Source: Paenibacillus sp. MAHUQ-63
GTDB lineage: Bacteria > Bacillota > Bacilli > Paenibacillales > NBRC-103111
Direction of reading: 5' to 3'
Length of the DNA: 64,000 nucleotides
Assembly (NCBI RefSeq): GCF_028765165.1
Contig: NZ_JARADB010000002.1
Location: forward strand, 1,609,146 to 1,673,145
Shown here: in pieces, positions 1 to 8,689 of the stretch
Numbering within the stretch: position 1 is the first letter of the stretch
How the letters are laid out: each line of letters starts with the position of its first letter
Translations under genes and position numbers: made by a program
The notes under the pieces: model-generated
What the model was told of the DNA's origin: nothing
Seen by the model: only the letters and a program-made list of their open reading frames with translations
Database searches by the model: none

Positions 1-2
1 GT

Positions 3-689
3 TACCAAGATATTGCCGAAACGGACCGGCATTATTATTATCCGATTGAAACGGAAATGCAATTGATCAATTTTACCAAGAGCGGGGATGTAGAGAATGT
101 CGATAAATTAATCGGCAATTTGTTCCAGGCTCATTTTGACCAGCGGCGAATCACGCCTGAATTAGGAAGAAGTCTGTTCAATAATATGGTGAGCACCATA
201 TGGAAAATAATTAATCCGATGGATCCGTATTACTGCGATGTGTTCGGCGAAGGTTTTGATCCGATCAAAGAGCTGTCCGCATGTTCAACCTTCGAGGAGA
301 TGAAAGTCCAAATTCGCGGGTGGTTCCTCACGCTCTGCCGCTACTTGAACGAGAGCCGAAACCGCAATAGCCCACTGCTGTCTGAGCGAATTATTAAATA
401 TATCGAGCAGCATTACGACGACGAAATGATAGGCTTGACGATGATCGCCGAGCAATTTCAATTAACACCGCCGTATTTGTCAGCACTTTTCAAGAAACAG
501 ACAGGAATGAATTTGACGGATTACTTGACAAGAGTCCGCATCGAGGAAGCCAAGAAGCTTATGAAGGACAAGAAGCTGACCTTTACACAAATTGCGAATA
601 AAATCGGCTACTCCAGCGATATTGGGTTTATTCGTGTATTTAAAAAATACGAAGGAGTGACTCCTGGTAAATACCGCGAATCCTTGTAG
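3..689 (+). CDS. AraC-type regulator, C-terminal part (cut by window start)
   Basis: The reading frame is open from base 3, so the start lies before the window. The last ~100 residues form a double helix-turn-helix of the AraC type: helices around LTMIAEQFQLTPPYLSALFK and ending FKKYEGVTPGKYRES, the usual second-HTH signature. The preceding part resembles the central cytoplasmic domain of the large membrane-anchored AraC regulators of Paenibacillus, such as the one at 22365, so this is probably the tail of such a protein. These usually control a neighbouring sugar transport operon, which here would lie outside the window. A good terminator follows. Confidence 0.85.
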   Translation, partial: YQDIAETDRHYYYPIETEMQLINFTKSGDVENVDKLIGNLFQAHFDQRRITPELGRSLFNNMVSTIWKIINPMDPYYCDVFGEGFDPIKELSACSTFEEMKVQIRGWFLTLCRYLNESRNRNSPLLSERIIKYIEQHYDDEMIGLTMIAEQFQLTPPYLSALFKKQTGMNLTDYLTRVRIEEAKKLMKDKKLTFTQIANKIGYSSDIGFIRVFKKYEGVTPGKYRESL

Positions 690-739
690 CCATTTCAGCA
701 ATTCAGCTGCTGCGCACATATGGATTCTTGATTACGTTG

Positions 740-776
740 AAAACACATCGTCCCCTACATGGCGGTGTGTTTTTTT
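740..776 (+). terminator. Rho-independent terminator after the AraC gene
   Basis: An 11-bp stem (AAAACACATCG with CGGTGTGTTTT, one wobble pair) is followed by a T-run. Confidence 0.8.
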
Positions 777-894
777 GATTTCGAAATGTTGCGCCGCGGG
801 AATGGGCTAGTTTGTGAATGCCCCATGCGCTATCCGCATATTTAAGACGGAAAAAGGAAAAATATAGCTATTGTTCAGTTCGGGGGGCTAGGAA

Positions 895-2403
895 GTGATG
901 AAGTTTCGAAAAAAGATGCGGCGGGCGCCTGAATTCGACAGCATTCCCGAAGGTCTGGAGCCGCAGGAAGAAGAGAATCTCAGCTTAACTTCAGATCTAT
1001 CGCAGAATGAGCAGGTATTCGGCAGTATTTTCCACGGGAACACGGACATCATTTACCGCCACATTCGCAAAGATGGGGAAGTCCGCTGGCTTGTCATTTA
1101 TTTTTCTTCGCTAGTCGATGAAAAGGCAATGAACGATCATATTATCGCTCCCTTAGTCGCTGCTTCGACACAAAAAGAAGAAGGTACTTCCCAATCGGAT
1201 GAAATGTGGGATGAGAACCTGATCTCAATTGGGAAGACGATGACTTCTCGCCAAGTATCCGATATCATTCGGTATCTTCTAAATGGTCATGCGGCGATCT
1301 TCGCAAAAGGCACTCATACGGCGCTGGTCGCCCAGATCAGCGGGATTGCAAAGCGAAGCTTGGAGGAATCGTCGTCGGAGCCTGTGATTCGAGGACCCAA
1401 GGACGGCTTCATTGAGAACATTTACACGAATATCGGCCTGATCCGGAATCGGCTGAAAACCTCGCGGCTGAAAATGGAATCCATGATCATTGGGGAGCTT
1501 ACGCAAACCAATGTCGTTATCACTTATATAACGGGGCTAGCGTCCGAAGAGATGATTGATTCCGTTAAATCTAAATTGGCACAATCTCAAACGGACGGCA
1601 TCCTCGAATCAGGCTATATCGAGGAGTTCATTGAGGAGTACTCGTTCTCTCCATTTCCGCAAGTGAATACGACGGAGCGTCCTGATGTCGTAGTGGCCGC
1701 CTTGCTGGATGGGAAAATCGCCATATTGGTCGATACGACGCCATTTGTGTTAATTGTTCCGATGACATTTTGGGGCGGCATGCAGGCCAGTGAGGATTTC
1801 TATAATCGGAAGCCCATCGCCACATTTGTCCGATGGATTCGGTTTTTTTTCATAACGATTGCCATTTTTGCTCCCCCGTTATATGTAGCCATTACGACCT
1901 ATCATCAAGAGATGATTCCGACTAACCTCGTGCTCAGCATTGCCTCCTCCAGAGAAGACGTACCGTTTCCAGCTTTAATTGAGGCTATGTTTACGGAAAT
2001 TGTGTTCGAGGCGTTAAGAGAGGCGGGTATTCGCCTTCCTAAGCAACTCGGCTCCGCGATTAGTATTATCGGGGCTTTGGTCATCGGTCAAGCGGCTGTT
2101 GAAGCTGGCATTATATCTGCTCCGGTTGTCATTATCGTGTCTATCACAGGCATAGCCGCGTTTACGATTCCACGGTACAGCTTTGCAAACGGAATTCGAT
2201 TGTTGCGGTTTCCCATGTTAATTTTAGCCGGGACTCTGGGGCTTTATGGCATTGTGCTTGGCTTTGTTGGCATTGTGATACACGTCATGTCACTTCGCTC
2301 CTTTGGTGTTCCTTACTTTTCGCCAATTTTCCCTTTTACCTGGAAGAGCTTGAAGCGGCTTGTGATGCGTCAGCCGAAAATTAAGAAACCGAGACCCAAT
2401 TAA
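895..2403 (+). CDS. Spore germination protein, GerA family
   Basis: This 502-residue protein has the GerA-family plan: a large hydrophilic N-terminal half, then several hydrophobic segments from about residue 290. Family markers include VRWLVIYFSSLVDEKAMNDH, PRSEP-like text around RGPKDGFIENIYTNIGLIRNRL, TNVVITYITGLASEEMI and a PFPQ...TERPDVV segment. GerA-type proteins are the A subunit of germinant receptors in the spore inner membrane. GTG 895 and ATG 898 are adjacent; a G-rich Shine-Dalgarno at 882-887 favours GTG 895. gerC and a small membrane-protein gene follow on the same strand, while the gerB subunit is on the opposite strand. Confidence 0.93.
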   Translation: MMKFRKKMRRAPEFDSIPEGLEPQEEENLSLTSDLSQNEQVFGSIFHGNTDIIYRHIRKDGEVRWLVIYFSSLVDEKAMNDHIIAPLVAASTQKEEGTSQSDEMWDENLISIGKTMTSRQVSDIIRYLLNGHAAIFAKGTHTALVAQISGIAKRSLEESSSEPVIRGPKDGFIENIYTNIGLIRNRLKTSRLKMESMIIGELTQTNVVITYITGLASEEMIDSVKSKLAQSQTDGILESGYIEEFIEEYSFSPFPQVNTTERPDVVVAALLDGKIAILVDTTPFVLIVPMTFWGGMQASEDFYNRKPIATFVRWIRFFFITIAIFAPPLYVAITTYHQEMIPTNLVLSIASSREDVPFPALIEAMFTEIVFEALREAGIRLPKQLGSAISIIGALVIGQAAVEAGIISAPVVIIVSITGIAAFTIPRYSFANGIRLLRFPMLILAGTLGLYGIVLGFVGIVIHVMSLRSFGVPYFSPIFPFTWKSLKRLVMRQPKIKKPRPN

Positions 2404-2445
2404 ATGGTCATTCGAGCTTATTGAAGAAAGGAATCCCATCTGGCT

Positions 2446-3618
2446 ATGAAACCATTCCTGCTTATCGTATTGCTTTTCTCGCTTTTGATGACGAGCGGGT
2501 GTTGGGACCGCAAGGAAATTAATGACATAGCCTTTATTTCAGGAGCAGCCGGTGACTTGACGGAAGATGGGGAGTTTATCGTTTCCTTTCAGATTGCACT
2601 TCCCGGTGCTTCGAATAAGGGAAAGGGCGACGGCAAGCAGGAAAAGTTTTTTGTGGTCTCCGCTTCCGGGAAAAATGCGACAGAAATTTTACAAAAGCTG
2701 CAGAAGAAAAGCTCTCGAATGCTGTTTACAGCGCATCGCAGCGTTATTTTCATTGGGGAGCGCTTAGCTAAATATGGCGTTAAAGACATCCTTGATATTT
2801 TCAGCCATGATCCTAAGAATCGATTGAGAACTTATATTATGGTCGTAAAAGGAGGAGAAGGGCGTGAAATTCTACAGACGCAATACCCATTTGAACAAAT
2901 TCCAATTGAAGCGATAAAAGAAATGGAAGGCATGGGGAGTGAAACTGCCGTAACGCTTCGCGATTTTTTCATTTCTGCCTCCAGTGAAGGGATCAATCCG
3001 GTTATGGGTGTCATTGCAAAGGAGAAGCTACCGAAAGAATCGAACGCGAATAAATCCAATAAATTAAAGCTTGCTGGAACGGCAATTTTTAAAGACTTTA
3101 AAGAGGTCGGTATCCTCGACGAAAAACAAACCGAGGGATTAAACTGGATTAGAAGCAAGCTGAAGTTTTGCAGGATTACAGCCAATCTGCCGGGGGGGCA
3201 AGGCGATGTAGGGGTACTGCTTACCCATGCCAAGCGGAAAATTACCTCGGAAGTTCATGGGGATAAAGTGAAACTTCATATTGAGCTGCAGGGGATGGGA
3301 AGTCTCATCGAAAATAATTCGGTTTTGGATATACGGAAGCGAGAACATATTAAGCTCGTTCAAGAGGCTTTCGAGAAAACCGTGAAGGAATTCGTCATGG
3401 ACGCTGTGACCAAAATTCAAACGCAATATCAAACGGACAGCTTTGGGTTCGGGCAGATCGTTCGTCGAAATCATCCCAAGGATTGGAAAAGGTTTAAATC
3501 AAATTGGGATAGCAAATTCCAAGAGGTGGAGGTAGCCATCGATGTGAAGATAACGATTAGCGATTCAGGCATGGCAGGACCCCAGTTGTTATTGAAAGAA
3601 GAGGAGATTATCAAATGA
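2446..3618 (+). CDS. Spore germination lipoprotein, Ger(x)C family
   Basis: A 390-residue lipoprotein. The signal peptide ends in the lipobox MTSGC, with the modified Cys at residue 19, followed by WDRKEINDIAF, which is the hallmark N-terminus of mature Ger(x)C proteins. The C-terminal half carries the family pattern FEKTVKEFVMDAVTKIQTQY. GerC subunits sit on the outer face of the spore inner membrane and work with GerA and GerB in germinant sensing. It follows gerA by 42 bases and its stop overlaps the next start (ATGA at 3615), indicating one transcript. The Shine-Dalgarno (AAAGGA) is rather far from the ATG. Confidence 0.93.
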   Translation: MKPFLLIVLLFSLLMTSGCWDRKEINDIAFISGAAGDLTEDGEFIVSFQIALPGASNKGKGDGKQEKFFVVSASGKNATEILQKLQKKSSRMLFTAHRSVIFIGERLAKYGVKDILDIFSHDPKNRLRTYIMVVKGGEGREILQTQYPFEQIPIEAIKEMEGMGSETAVTLRDFFISASSEGINPVMGVIAKEKLPKESNANKSNKLKLAGTAIFKDFKEVGILDEKQTEGLNWIRSKLKFCRITANLPGGQGDVGVLLTHAKRKITSEVHGDKVKLHIELQGMGSLIENNSVLDIRKREHIKLVQEAFEKTVKEFVMDAVTKIQTQYQTDSFGFGQIVRRNHPKDWKRFKSNWDSKFQEVEVAIDVKITISDSGMAGPQLLLKEEEIIK

Positions 3619-3842
3619 TCGTTCAAATTGTCTTGTTTTGGTTAGGTGTACTGTTGTGGGCATTTCGTTGCGTACGAGATTTGTTAGCAAAGCACAAAAA
3701 AAGAGAAGCTTGGATTTACAGCGGTTTACTAGGCGTATGCCTGCTCATTGGGACATTGCTGTTAGCACAAGTGAAAATACCAAGCTTGATCGTTCCGTTC
3801 AATGTCGTGTTCGAACCACTGGGGAAGCTGATTCTAGAGTGA
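3615..3842 (+). CDS. Small two-TM protein at the end of the germination operon
   Basis: 75 residues with two hydrophobic segments: residues ~2-17 (IVQIVLFWLGVLLWAF) and ~36-52 (GLLGVCLLIGTLLLAQ). It is translationally coupled to gerC by a 4-base ATGA overlap. I do not recognise a named family. Position and size resemble the small GerD/GerX-like extra membrane proteins that sometimes accompany germinant receptors. Its last 9 bases overlap the 3' end of the convergent gerB gene. Confidence 0.75.
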   Translation: MIVQIVLFWLGVLLWAFRCVRDLLAKHKKREAWIYSGLLGVCLLIGTLLLAQVKIPSLIVPFNVVFEPLGKLILE

Positions 3843-4931
3843 TGAGCTCTTTACGCTTCTTTTTATCGTATCGATCAGGAGTAAGAGCAAGGGAATGAGG
3901 CTTTGAGATACAAGCCCCCCAATCGGATAGCTTAAGGATAAGTACTCATACAAGCCTGTGACATCTTTGAAAATCCAAACCGAGCCGATGACGGATAAAA
4001 GCGCAAGGGGATACACGAATTCCCGATAGCTTTGAATTCCGAATAGATGGCTGAGACTTTGGCTTAAAATAAACAGAGATAGGGCTATTTTAACAAAAGT
4101 CCCCATCACCCACATCGCGACGGCAACCGCCTCCAAACGCTCAAAAGAGCCCTCAATTGCTGCATACTGAATCACGCTTAGAAACGAATAGTTTAATCTG
4201 CTCGTTAACGGACCCAGTACCATAATGGTCAAAATGACAATGCCAAAAACCAGCAAAAAGACCCCGAGGAGCGCGAACAAAGAAGCTTTTGCCGCTTTTT
4301 TGGGTTGATTCAAATAGGGAAGCAGCCAGCCCAAAATAAAAAGCTGATTCATAAAGGAGGCTGCAGGTGTTATTGCCGCGCGCAATATGGGGACTATGCC
4401 GTCACCTAGAATTGGTTGCAATTGACCAGGGTCGGCTTCTTTGATCGACAGAAGTAACAGCGGGAACAAAAATACGAGCATCAGCATAGTGAGAAATTCA
4501 TTGCTTCTTGCGATAACTTCAATGCCAGCGATTACGGCCAGTGCAGCAAGCAGGATGATTGTGAAATTCGCGACAATTGGCGGGCTATTGGGTAATAGAA
4601 GCGTACTAATAAAAAAAGTGTGCTGTTTGGTGATAGCTGAAATTGACATATACCAAAAATAAAGATAATACAGCCCCAAGCCTTTTCCGAGCCATTTTCC
4701 CAAAATCAGCGAACTGTATTCAATAATCGTTAAGCCCGGATAGCGTTTCGCCAGCGTAATCATTACCCAAATACATATAAGGCCTGTAATTGTAGAAGGT
4801 AAAACGGATAGCCAAGCATCTTGCATAGCAAAGTTGACCATTATTCTCGGAATCGTTAAGATGATGGTCGACATGATGAATGTAAATTGTAACAAGCCAA
4901 GTTGTGACCCCGATATCTTTTCTGGTTGCAC
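3834..4931 (-). CDS. Spore germination permease, GerB family
   Basis: 365 residues with about ten hydrophobic segments and GerB/APC-type text: MQPEKISGSQLGLLQFTFIM near the N-terminus, then PRIMVNFAMQDAWLSVLPS and NEFLTMLMLVFLFPLLLLS. GerB proteins are the probable germinant-binding, amino-acid-permease-like subunit of Ger receptors. It lies convergent to gerA-gerC, and its TAG (3834-3836) is inside the last codons of the small membrane gene. Classical ger operons are co-directional A-B-C, so here the B subunit must have its own promoter to the right. Confidence 0.92.
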   Translation of the reverse strand: MQPEKISGSQLGLLQFTFIMSTIILTIPRIMVNFAMQDAWLSVLPSTITGLICIWVMITLAKRYPGLTIIEYSSLILGKWLGKGLGLYYLYFWYMSISAITKQHTFFISTLLLPNSPPIVANFTIILLAALAVIAGIEVIARSNEFLTMLMLVFLFPLLLLSIKEADPGQLQPILGDGIVPILRAAITPAASFMNQLFILGWLLPYLNQPKKAAKASLFALLGVFLLVFGIVILTIMVLGPLTSRLNYSFLSVIQYAAIEGSFERLEAVAVAMWVMGTFVKIALSLFILSQSLSHLFGIQSYREFVYPLALLSVIGSVWIFKDVTGLYEYLSLSYPIGGLVSQSLIPLLLLLIDTIKRSVKSSSL

Positions 4932-5144
4932 CTGCCCACGGTCTCCTTACCCCTTCAGTTACTCCAAGTGTTGACGTATCCATGCTCCCTTATACGCATT
5001 TAGACTATACTTACCCCGCAGTAACGATGGCGGAACTCGATGTGGTATAATTATCAAGATAATGTAAAATTAATACAATCGTCATTATACTATTTGAAAG
5101 TTAAACCCAAAGAGGGAGAATTTAGGGGAGAAAGGAGTTTTGTC

Positions 5145-5801
5145 ATGACCACGGAGCTAATCTTATTTGACTTTGATGGTACTTTAGCAGATACATTACC
5201 TTTGTCTTTTGCCGCGTTTAAAAGAGTTTTCAAAAAGCATGATGGGCAAGATGTAACCAATGATAAGCTCATATCAATGTTCGGCCCAACGGAAGATGAA
5301 ATTATTGCAAAGAACTTCCAAAATAAAGAGGTCGTTCAAAATGCGATAGATGAATATTATGATTTATATGGTCAGGGACACTCTGAGATTAACGATCTTC
5401 ATTCAATTATTGTATTATTAGATCTGCTTAAAGAGAATAACAAACAAATAGCAGTGATTACTGGAAAGAGCCGGAAAGCATTTGATATCTCATCAGAAGC
5501 ACTCAAAATATCGAAATATTTTGATTATGTTGTAACGGGTGATGATGTGGAAAGAGCTAAGCCTGATCCAGAAGGCGTTTATAAAGCTATACAATTTTTT
5601 GGATCGCAAGCAGAGAAAGTGGTATTTCTAGGTGATAGTCATGCAGATATTATGGCGGGGAAATCTGCCGGGGTTCGGACTTATGCCGTTCAATGGTTAT
5701 CTACATATCAAACCACCGCATTTGACATACAACCGGATGCTATTTTCACTAATACGGCAGATTTTATTGCGCTTTTAAAAAATGAAGGCTCATTACGTTA
5801 A
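5145..5801 (+). CDS. HAD-superfamily hydrolase, phosphoglycolate-phosphatase-like
   Basis: 218 residues. Motif I is LFDFDGTLADT near the N-terminus, with the nucleophile and acid/base Asp pair. Motif II is AVITGKSRKAF, the motif III Lys is in AKPDPEGVYKA, and motif IV is FLGDSHADIMAG. The helical cap sits between motifs I and II, as in the GmhB/PGP/YhcW subclass, so it probably dephosphorylates a small phosphorylated metabolite; the substrate cannot be read. ATG 5145 is preferred because GAAAGGAG precedes it at 8-base spacing; an upstream in-frame ATG at 5040 lacks a binding site and family homology. A terminator follows. Confidence 0.9.
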   Translation: MTTELILFDFDGTLADTLPLSFAAFKRVFKKHDGQDVTNDKLISMFGPTEDEIIAKNFQNKEVVQNAIDEYYDLYGQGHSEINDLHSIIVLLDLLKENNKQIAVITGKSRKAFDISSEALKISKYFDYVVTGDDVERAKPDPEGVYKAIQFFGSQAEKVVFLGDSHADIMAGKSAGVRTYAVQWLSTYQTTAFDIQPDAIFTNTADFIALLKNEGSLR

Positions 5802-5829
5802 TATAGCCAGCGTGAGCTAAATCACGTAG

Positions 5830-5879
5830 GAAAAGGACCGTCGGTCGTAGTGAAATCTACATTCAATGGTCCTTCTTTT
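5830..5879 (+). terminator. Terminator after the HAD gene
   Basis: AAGGACC pairs with GGTCCTT, with an inner GTAG/CTAC stem, followed by a T-rich TTCTTTTC. Confidence 0.6.
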
Positions 5880-5971
5880 CATCTCGTCACTTGCAAGACT
5901 TGATTGTCAGAGAGCGGGCCGCGTAAATCGTGGCCTATTTGTTGTATGGGAATCGTGCAGTCAAAAACTTG

Positions 5972-6000
5972 TTGACACTGAAAGCGCAAGTGTATTACTT
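5972..6000 (+). promoter_or_regulatory. Possible promoter for the sugar isomerase-like gene
   Basis: A perfect -35 hexamer TTGACA (5972-5977) is followed 17 bases later by a poor -10 (TTACTT). The spacer holds GAAAGCGC, a partial cre core, so catabolite control is possible but unproven. Confidence 0.35.
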
Positions 6001-6076
6001 TAAAATAAGCAATAATGAGCAATATTTATATTTAATTAAACATTATAACGCAAATTGTCGGAAAGGATGAGTCACG

Positions 6077-6949
6077 ATGAGGCTTTCGACGTCCACTAAT
6101 TTTTTCGCGTATCGTTTGAATGGGGAATATACGCCTTTTGCAGAGGCACTTAGAAGGTGTAAGGCCGCAGGCTTCCAAGTGCTGGACATCAATTTTTGTG
6201 CCGCACTTAACGGCGCCTCGGACCTGGCGCAGGATAACTGGCGCGAATTGATCGAACAACTGCGCGCTGAGGCGGATAAGCTCGGCGTGGTATTTACGCA
6301 GTCACACCCTGTATTTTTGATGGGGCATGTCGGCAGACACTCCTCGGAGACGCTGGAAATCTATCGCGAGATGATGCGGCGTTCTATAGAAGCCAGCTCG
6401 ATCCTTGGTGTCAAGTGGGCCGTACTTCATCCCATTCCGGGCAAGCCCGAAGCCGATTTCGATGAAGCAACCATCATCCGTGAAAATCTGGCGTTTCACG
6501 GCCCAGCGCTCGAACTGGCGAAGAAATGCGGCGTCGGCATCGCGTTTGAAAACATGATCGAGCGTTCGACAAGACGTTTCTCAAGCCGCGCAGCCGAACT
6601 TGTCAGTCTGATTGACAGGATTAACGATCCGGGCGTGGGGGCTTGCTGGGATTTCGGCCACTCTAATTTTATTACGAAGGATCAGCGGGATGAGCTCCGC
6701 CTGCTCGGCAAACGGCTGAAGGCGACCCACGTCAACGACAACTATGGCAAAGAAGATGAGCATATGCTTCCATTCCACGGCAGCGTGGAGTGGCATACGT
6801 TGTTGCCGGTGTTGGCCGAAATTGGGTATGAGGGAGATTTCACATTTGAAACGCACAACGAGTTTACAAGACTGCCCGAACACTTGAAGGATATTGTCGC
6901 CAAAACGGCATATGAAATCGGTATGTACTGTACATCTCTGATCAAATAG
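6077..6949 (+). CDS. Sugar phosphate isomerase/epimerase-like TIM barrel
   Basis: 290 residues of the xylose isomerase-like (AP endonuclease family 2) TIM-barrel fold. Metal-ligand strands are visible: WAVLHPIPG, IAFENMIE, GACWDFGHSN, KATHVNDN and FTFETHNEF, giving the usual Glu/Asp/His set. Such proteins isomerise or epimerise sugars or sugar derivatives in the cytoplasm (for example inosose or tagatose epimerases); the substrate is not readable. GGAAAGGA sits 9 bases before the ATG. It appears monocistronic, with a terminator 32 bases after the stop. Confidence 0.85.
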   Translation: MRLSTSTNFFAYRLNGEYTPFAEALRRCKAAGFQVLDINFCAALNGASDLAQDNWRELIEQLRAEADKLGVVFTQSHPVFLMGHVGRHSSETLEIYREMMRRSIEASSILGVKWAVLHPIPGKPEADFDEATIIRENLAFHGPALELAKKCGVGIAFENMIERSTRRFSSRAAELVSLIDRINDPGVGACWDFGHSNFITKDQRDELRLLGKRLKATHVNDNYGKEDEHMLPFHGSVEWHTLLPVLAEIGYEGDFTFETHNEFTRLPEHLKDIVAKTAYEIGMYCTSLIK

Positions 6950-6980
6950 TACGGCGGTACGACTCGGATATTTGATACAT

Positions 6981-7018
6981 AAAAGTACATCGTCTTTTAA
7001 AGAGATGGTGTACTTTTT
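6981..7018 (+). terminator. Terminator after the isomerase-like gene
   Basis: AAAAGTACA pairs with TGTACTTTT across an A/T-rich loop, with a T-run on the 3' side. Confidence 0.75.
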
Positions 7019-7252
7019 GGTTAGCCGGGAACGGGATAAAGTTCTTGTCCTAGGGCAACAGCTACATTTAACGATGGGTCTATGACATCTTAAATCGATT
7101 TTTGTGCATCTTAGGTGAAAAACGCCATCGATCATTAAAACCTTGATATAATAAATTCGTCTAGATCAGTCAATACAATTAAATCATTGTCGGGGAGGGC
7201 ACTAAACAACATTATTCGCTAAGGGACTAGGCATTACTAATTCTAGATAATT
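7019..7252. other. Intergenic stretch before the MHS transporter
   Basis: No convincing gene. A TATAAT-like box occurs at about 7147 without a clear -35; the cre box at 7253 follows. Confidence 0.4.
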
Positions 7253-7266
7253 TGTAAGCGCTATCA
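7253..7266 (+). promoter_or_regulatory. cre box (CcpA site) before the MHS transporter
   Basis: TGTAAGCGCTATCA matches the 14-base cre consensus TGWAARCGYTWNCW at every position. It lies 35 bases before the transporter start, so binding of CcpA would repress the gene when preferred sugars are present. The transporter itself is now interrupted. Confidence 0.7.
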
Positions 7267-7300
7267 AATGTGAGGCGACCAACACGTAGGAGGGTTAATC

Positions 7301-8617
7301 ATGACTCAATCCAATGAACGTGCCAATACAAGAAGAATCACAGGCAATATCCTTAAAGGTTCAATCGGAAACTTGATCGAGTGGTACGATTGGTATGTTT
7401 ATGCAGCATTCGCCGTATATTTCTCATCGCAGTTTTTCCCCAAGGGAAGCCCGACAAGTCAACTGTTGAATACAGCAGCGATATTTGCGGTCGGCTTCCT
7501 AATGCGCCCGATAGGGAGCCTGCTGCTTGGTCGTTATGCAGATCGCCATGGCCGTCGAGCCGCGTTAACGCTTTCTATTTCGGTTATGGCCGGTGGTTCT
7601 CTAATCATTGCAATCACGCCTAGCTTTGGCACCATTGGGGTGCTAGCTCCCATTATCTTGGTGCTTGCGCGCCTGCTCCAAGGATTGTCACTGGGTGGAG
7701 AATATGGAACGTCTGCAACCTATTTGTCGGAGATGGCCAGCAGCGGACGGCGCGGATTTTACTCGAGTTTCCAATACGTCACACTCATTGCCGGACAGTT
7801 AGTCGCACTTGGAGTTCAGATCATCCTTCAGCAGATCCTTAGCGAACCTGACATGAAATCTTGGGGCTGGCGGATTCCTTTTGTCATTGGAGCAATGGGG
7901 GCATTGGCCGTATTATGGCTGCGCCGCACAATGGACGAGTCAGAGCAGTTCTCCAAAATGAGTCCCAAAAGTCGGGGGAGCGCAGGGACTGTTCGTGCTC
8001 TAATGAAACACCCTTAGGCCGTGTTGACAGTGATTGGACTCACGCTTGGCGGAACGGTTGCCTTTTATTCTTACACGACGTACTTACAAAAGTTCATGGT
8101 GAATACTGTAGGACTAGACAAAGAGGTCGTCAGTTGGATCAACTTTATCGCGTTGCTGGTATTTGTCATCCTTCAACCTTTCGCTGGCATGCTATCTGAC
8201 CGGATCGGCAGACGCCCGTTATTAATTAGTTTCGGCATCCTGGGAACTTTATTAACGGTCCCGCTGTTCCTGCTCATGGAACATGCGAAGAGTCCTGTAA
8301 CTGCTTTGCTGCTGATGATTGTGGGTCTCCTTATTGTTACCGGTTACACCTCAATCAATGCAATCGTGAAAGCTGAACTCTTTCCAACCGAAATCCGTGC
8401 TCTCGGCGTGGGGTTTCCTTACGGACTCACCGTCGCGGTTTTTGGCGGGACCGCGGAGTTTATTGCACTGTGGTTCAAGACGAATGGAGTCGAATCGCTC
8501 TTTTATTATTATGTAGCAGCCTGCATTGCCATAAGCTTCTTTGTCTATTGGCGAATGGGGGAATCCTCCAAACATTCCAAGATAGAAGCGGAACTCGACA
8601 CGAAAGATAAAAAATGA
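7301..8617 (+). pseudogene. MHS-family MFS symporter interrupted by an in-frame TAG
   Basis: Two open frames, 7301-8017 and 8021-8617, are in the same phase and separated only by TAG (codon 239, 8015-8017). Read through, they give ~438 residues, the normal length of metabolite:H+ symporters (KgtP/ProP/ShiA type). N-terminal GNLIEWYDWYVYAAFAVYF and RPIGSLLLGRYADRHGRR are MHS signatures. The second half has the cytoplasmic loop GMLSDRIGRRPLL. The sequence around the stop (MKHP-stop-AVLTVIGLTLGG) suggests one base change of a Lys or Gln codon. Good Shine-Dalgarno AGGAGGG at the start. Substrate unknown. Without suppression the protein would be cut after six TM segments. Confidence 0.85.
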
Positions 8618-8624
8618 GTACATG

Positions 8625-8669
8625 AAAACAACCAACCTTGGCTGGGAGATGCCGACGTTGGTTGTTTTA
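8625..8669. terminator. Bidirectional terminator between MHS gene and LysR gene
   Basis: AAAACAACCAAC pairs with GTTGGTTGTTTT; T-runs occur on both strands, so it can serve both convergent genes. Confidence 0.85.
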
Positions 8670-8689
8670 TTTGTATTCCAAGAACAATT

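Noticed and set aside
480-719. Minus-strand open frames opposite the AraC gene and many others
   Set aside because: They mirror strong coding frames on the other strand and show no domain pattern or binding site.
835-870. Sigma-G promoter before gerA (GCATAT and AATATA)
   Set aside because: The -10 does not fit CATACTA well enough to call, though a forespore promoter is expected there.
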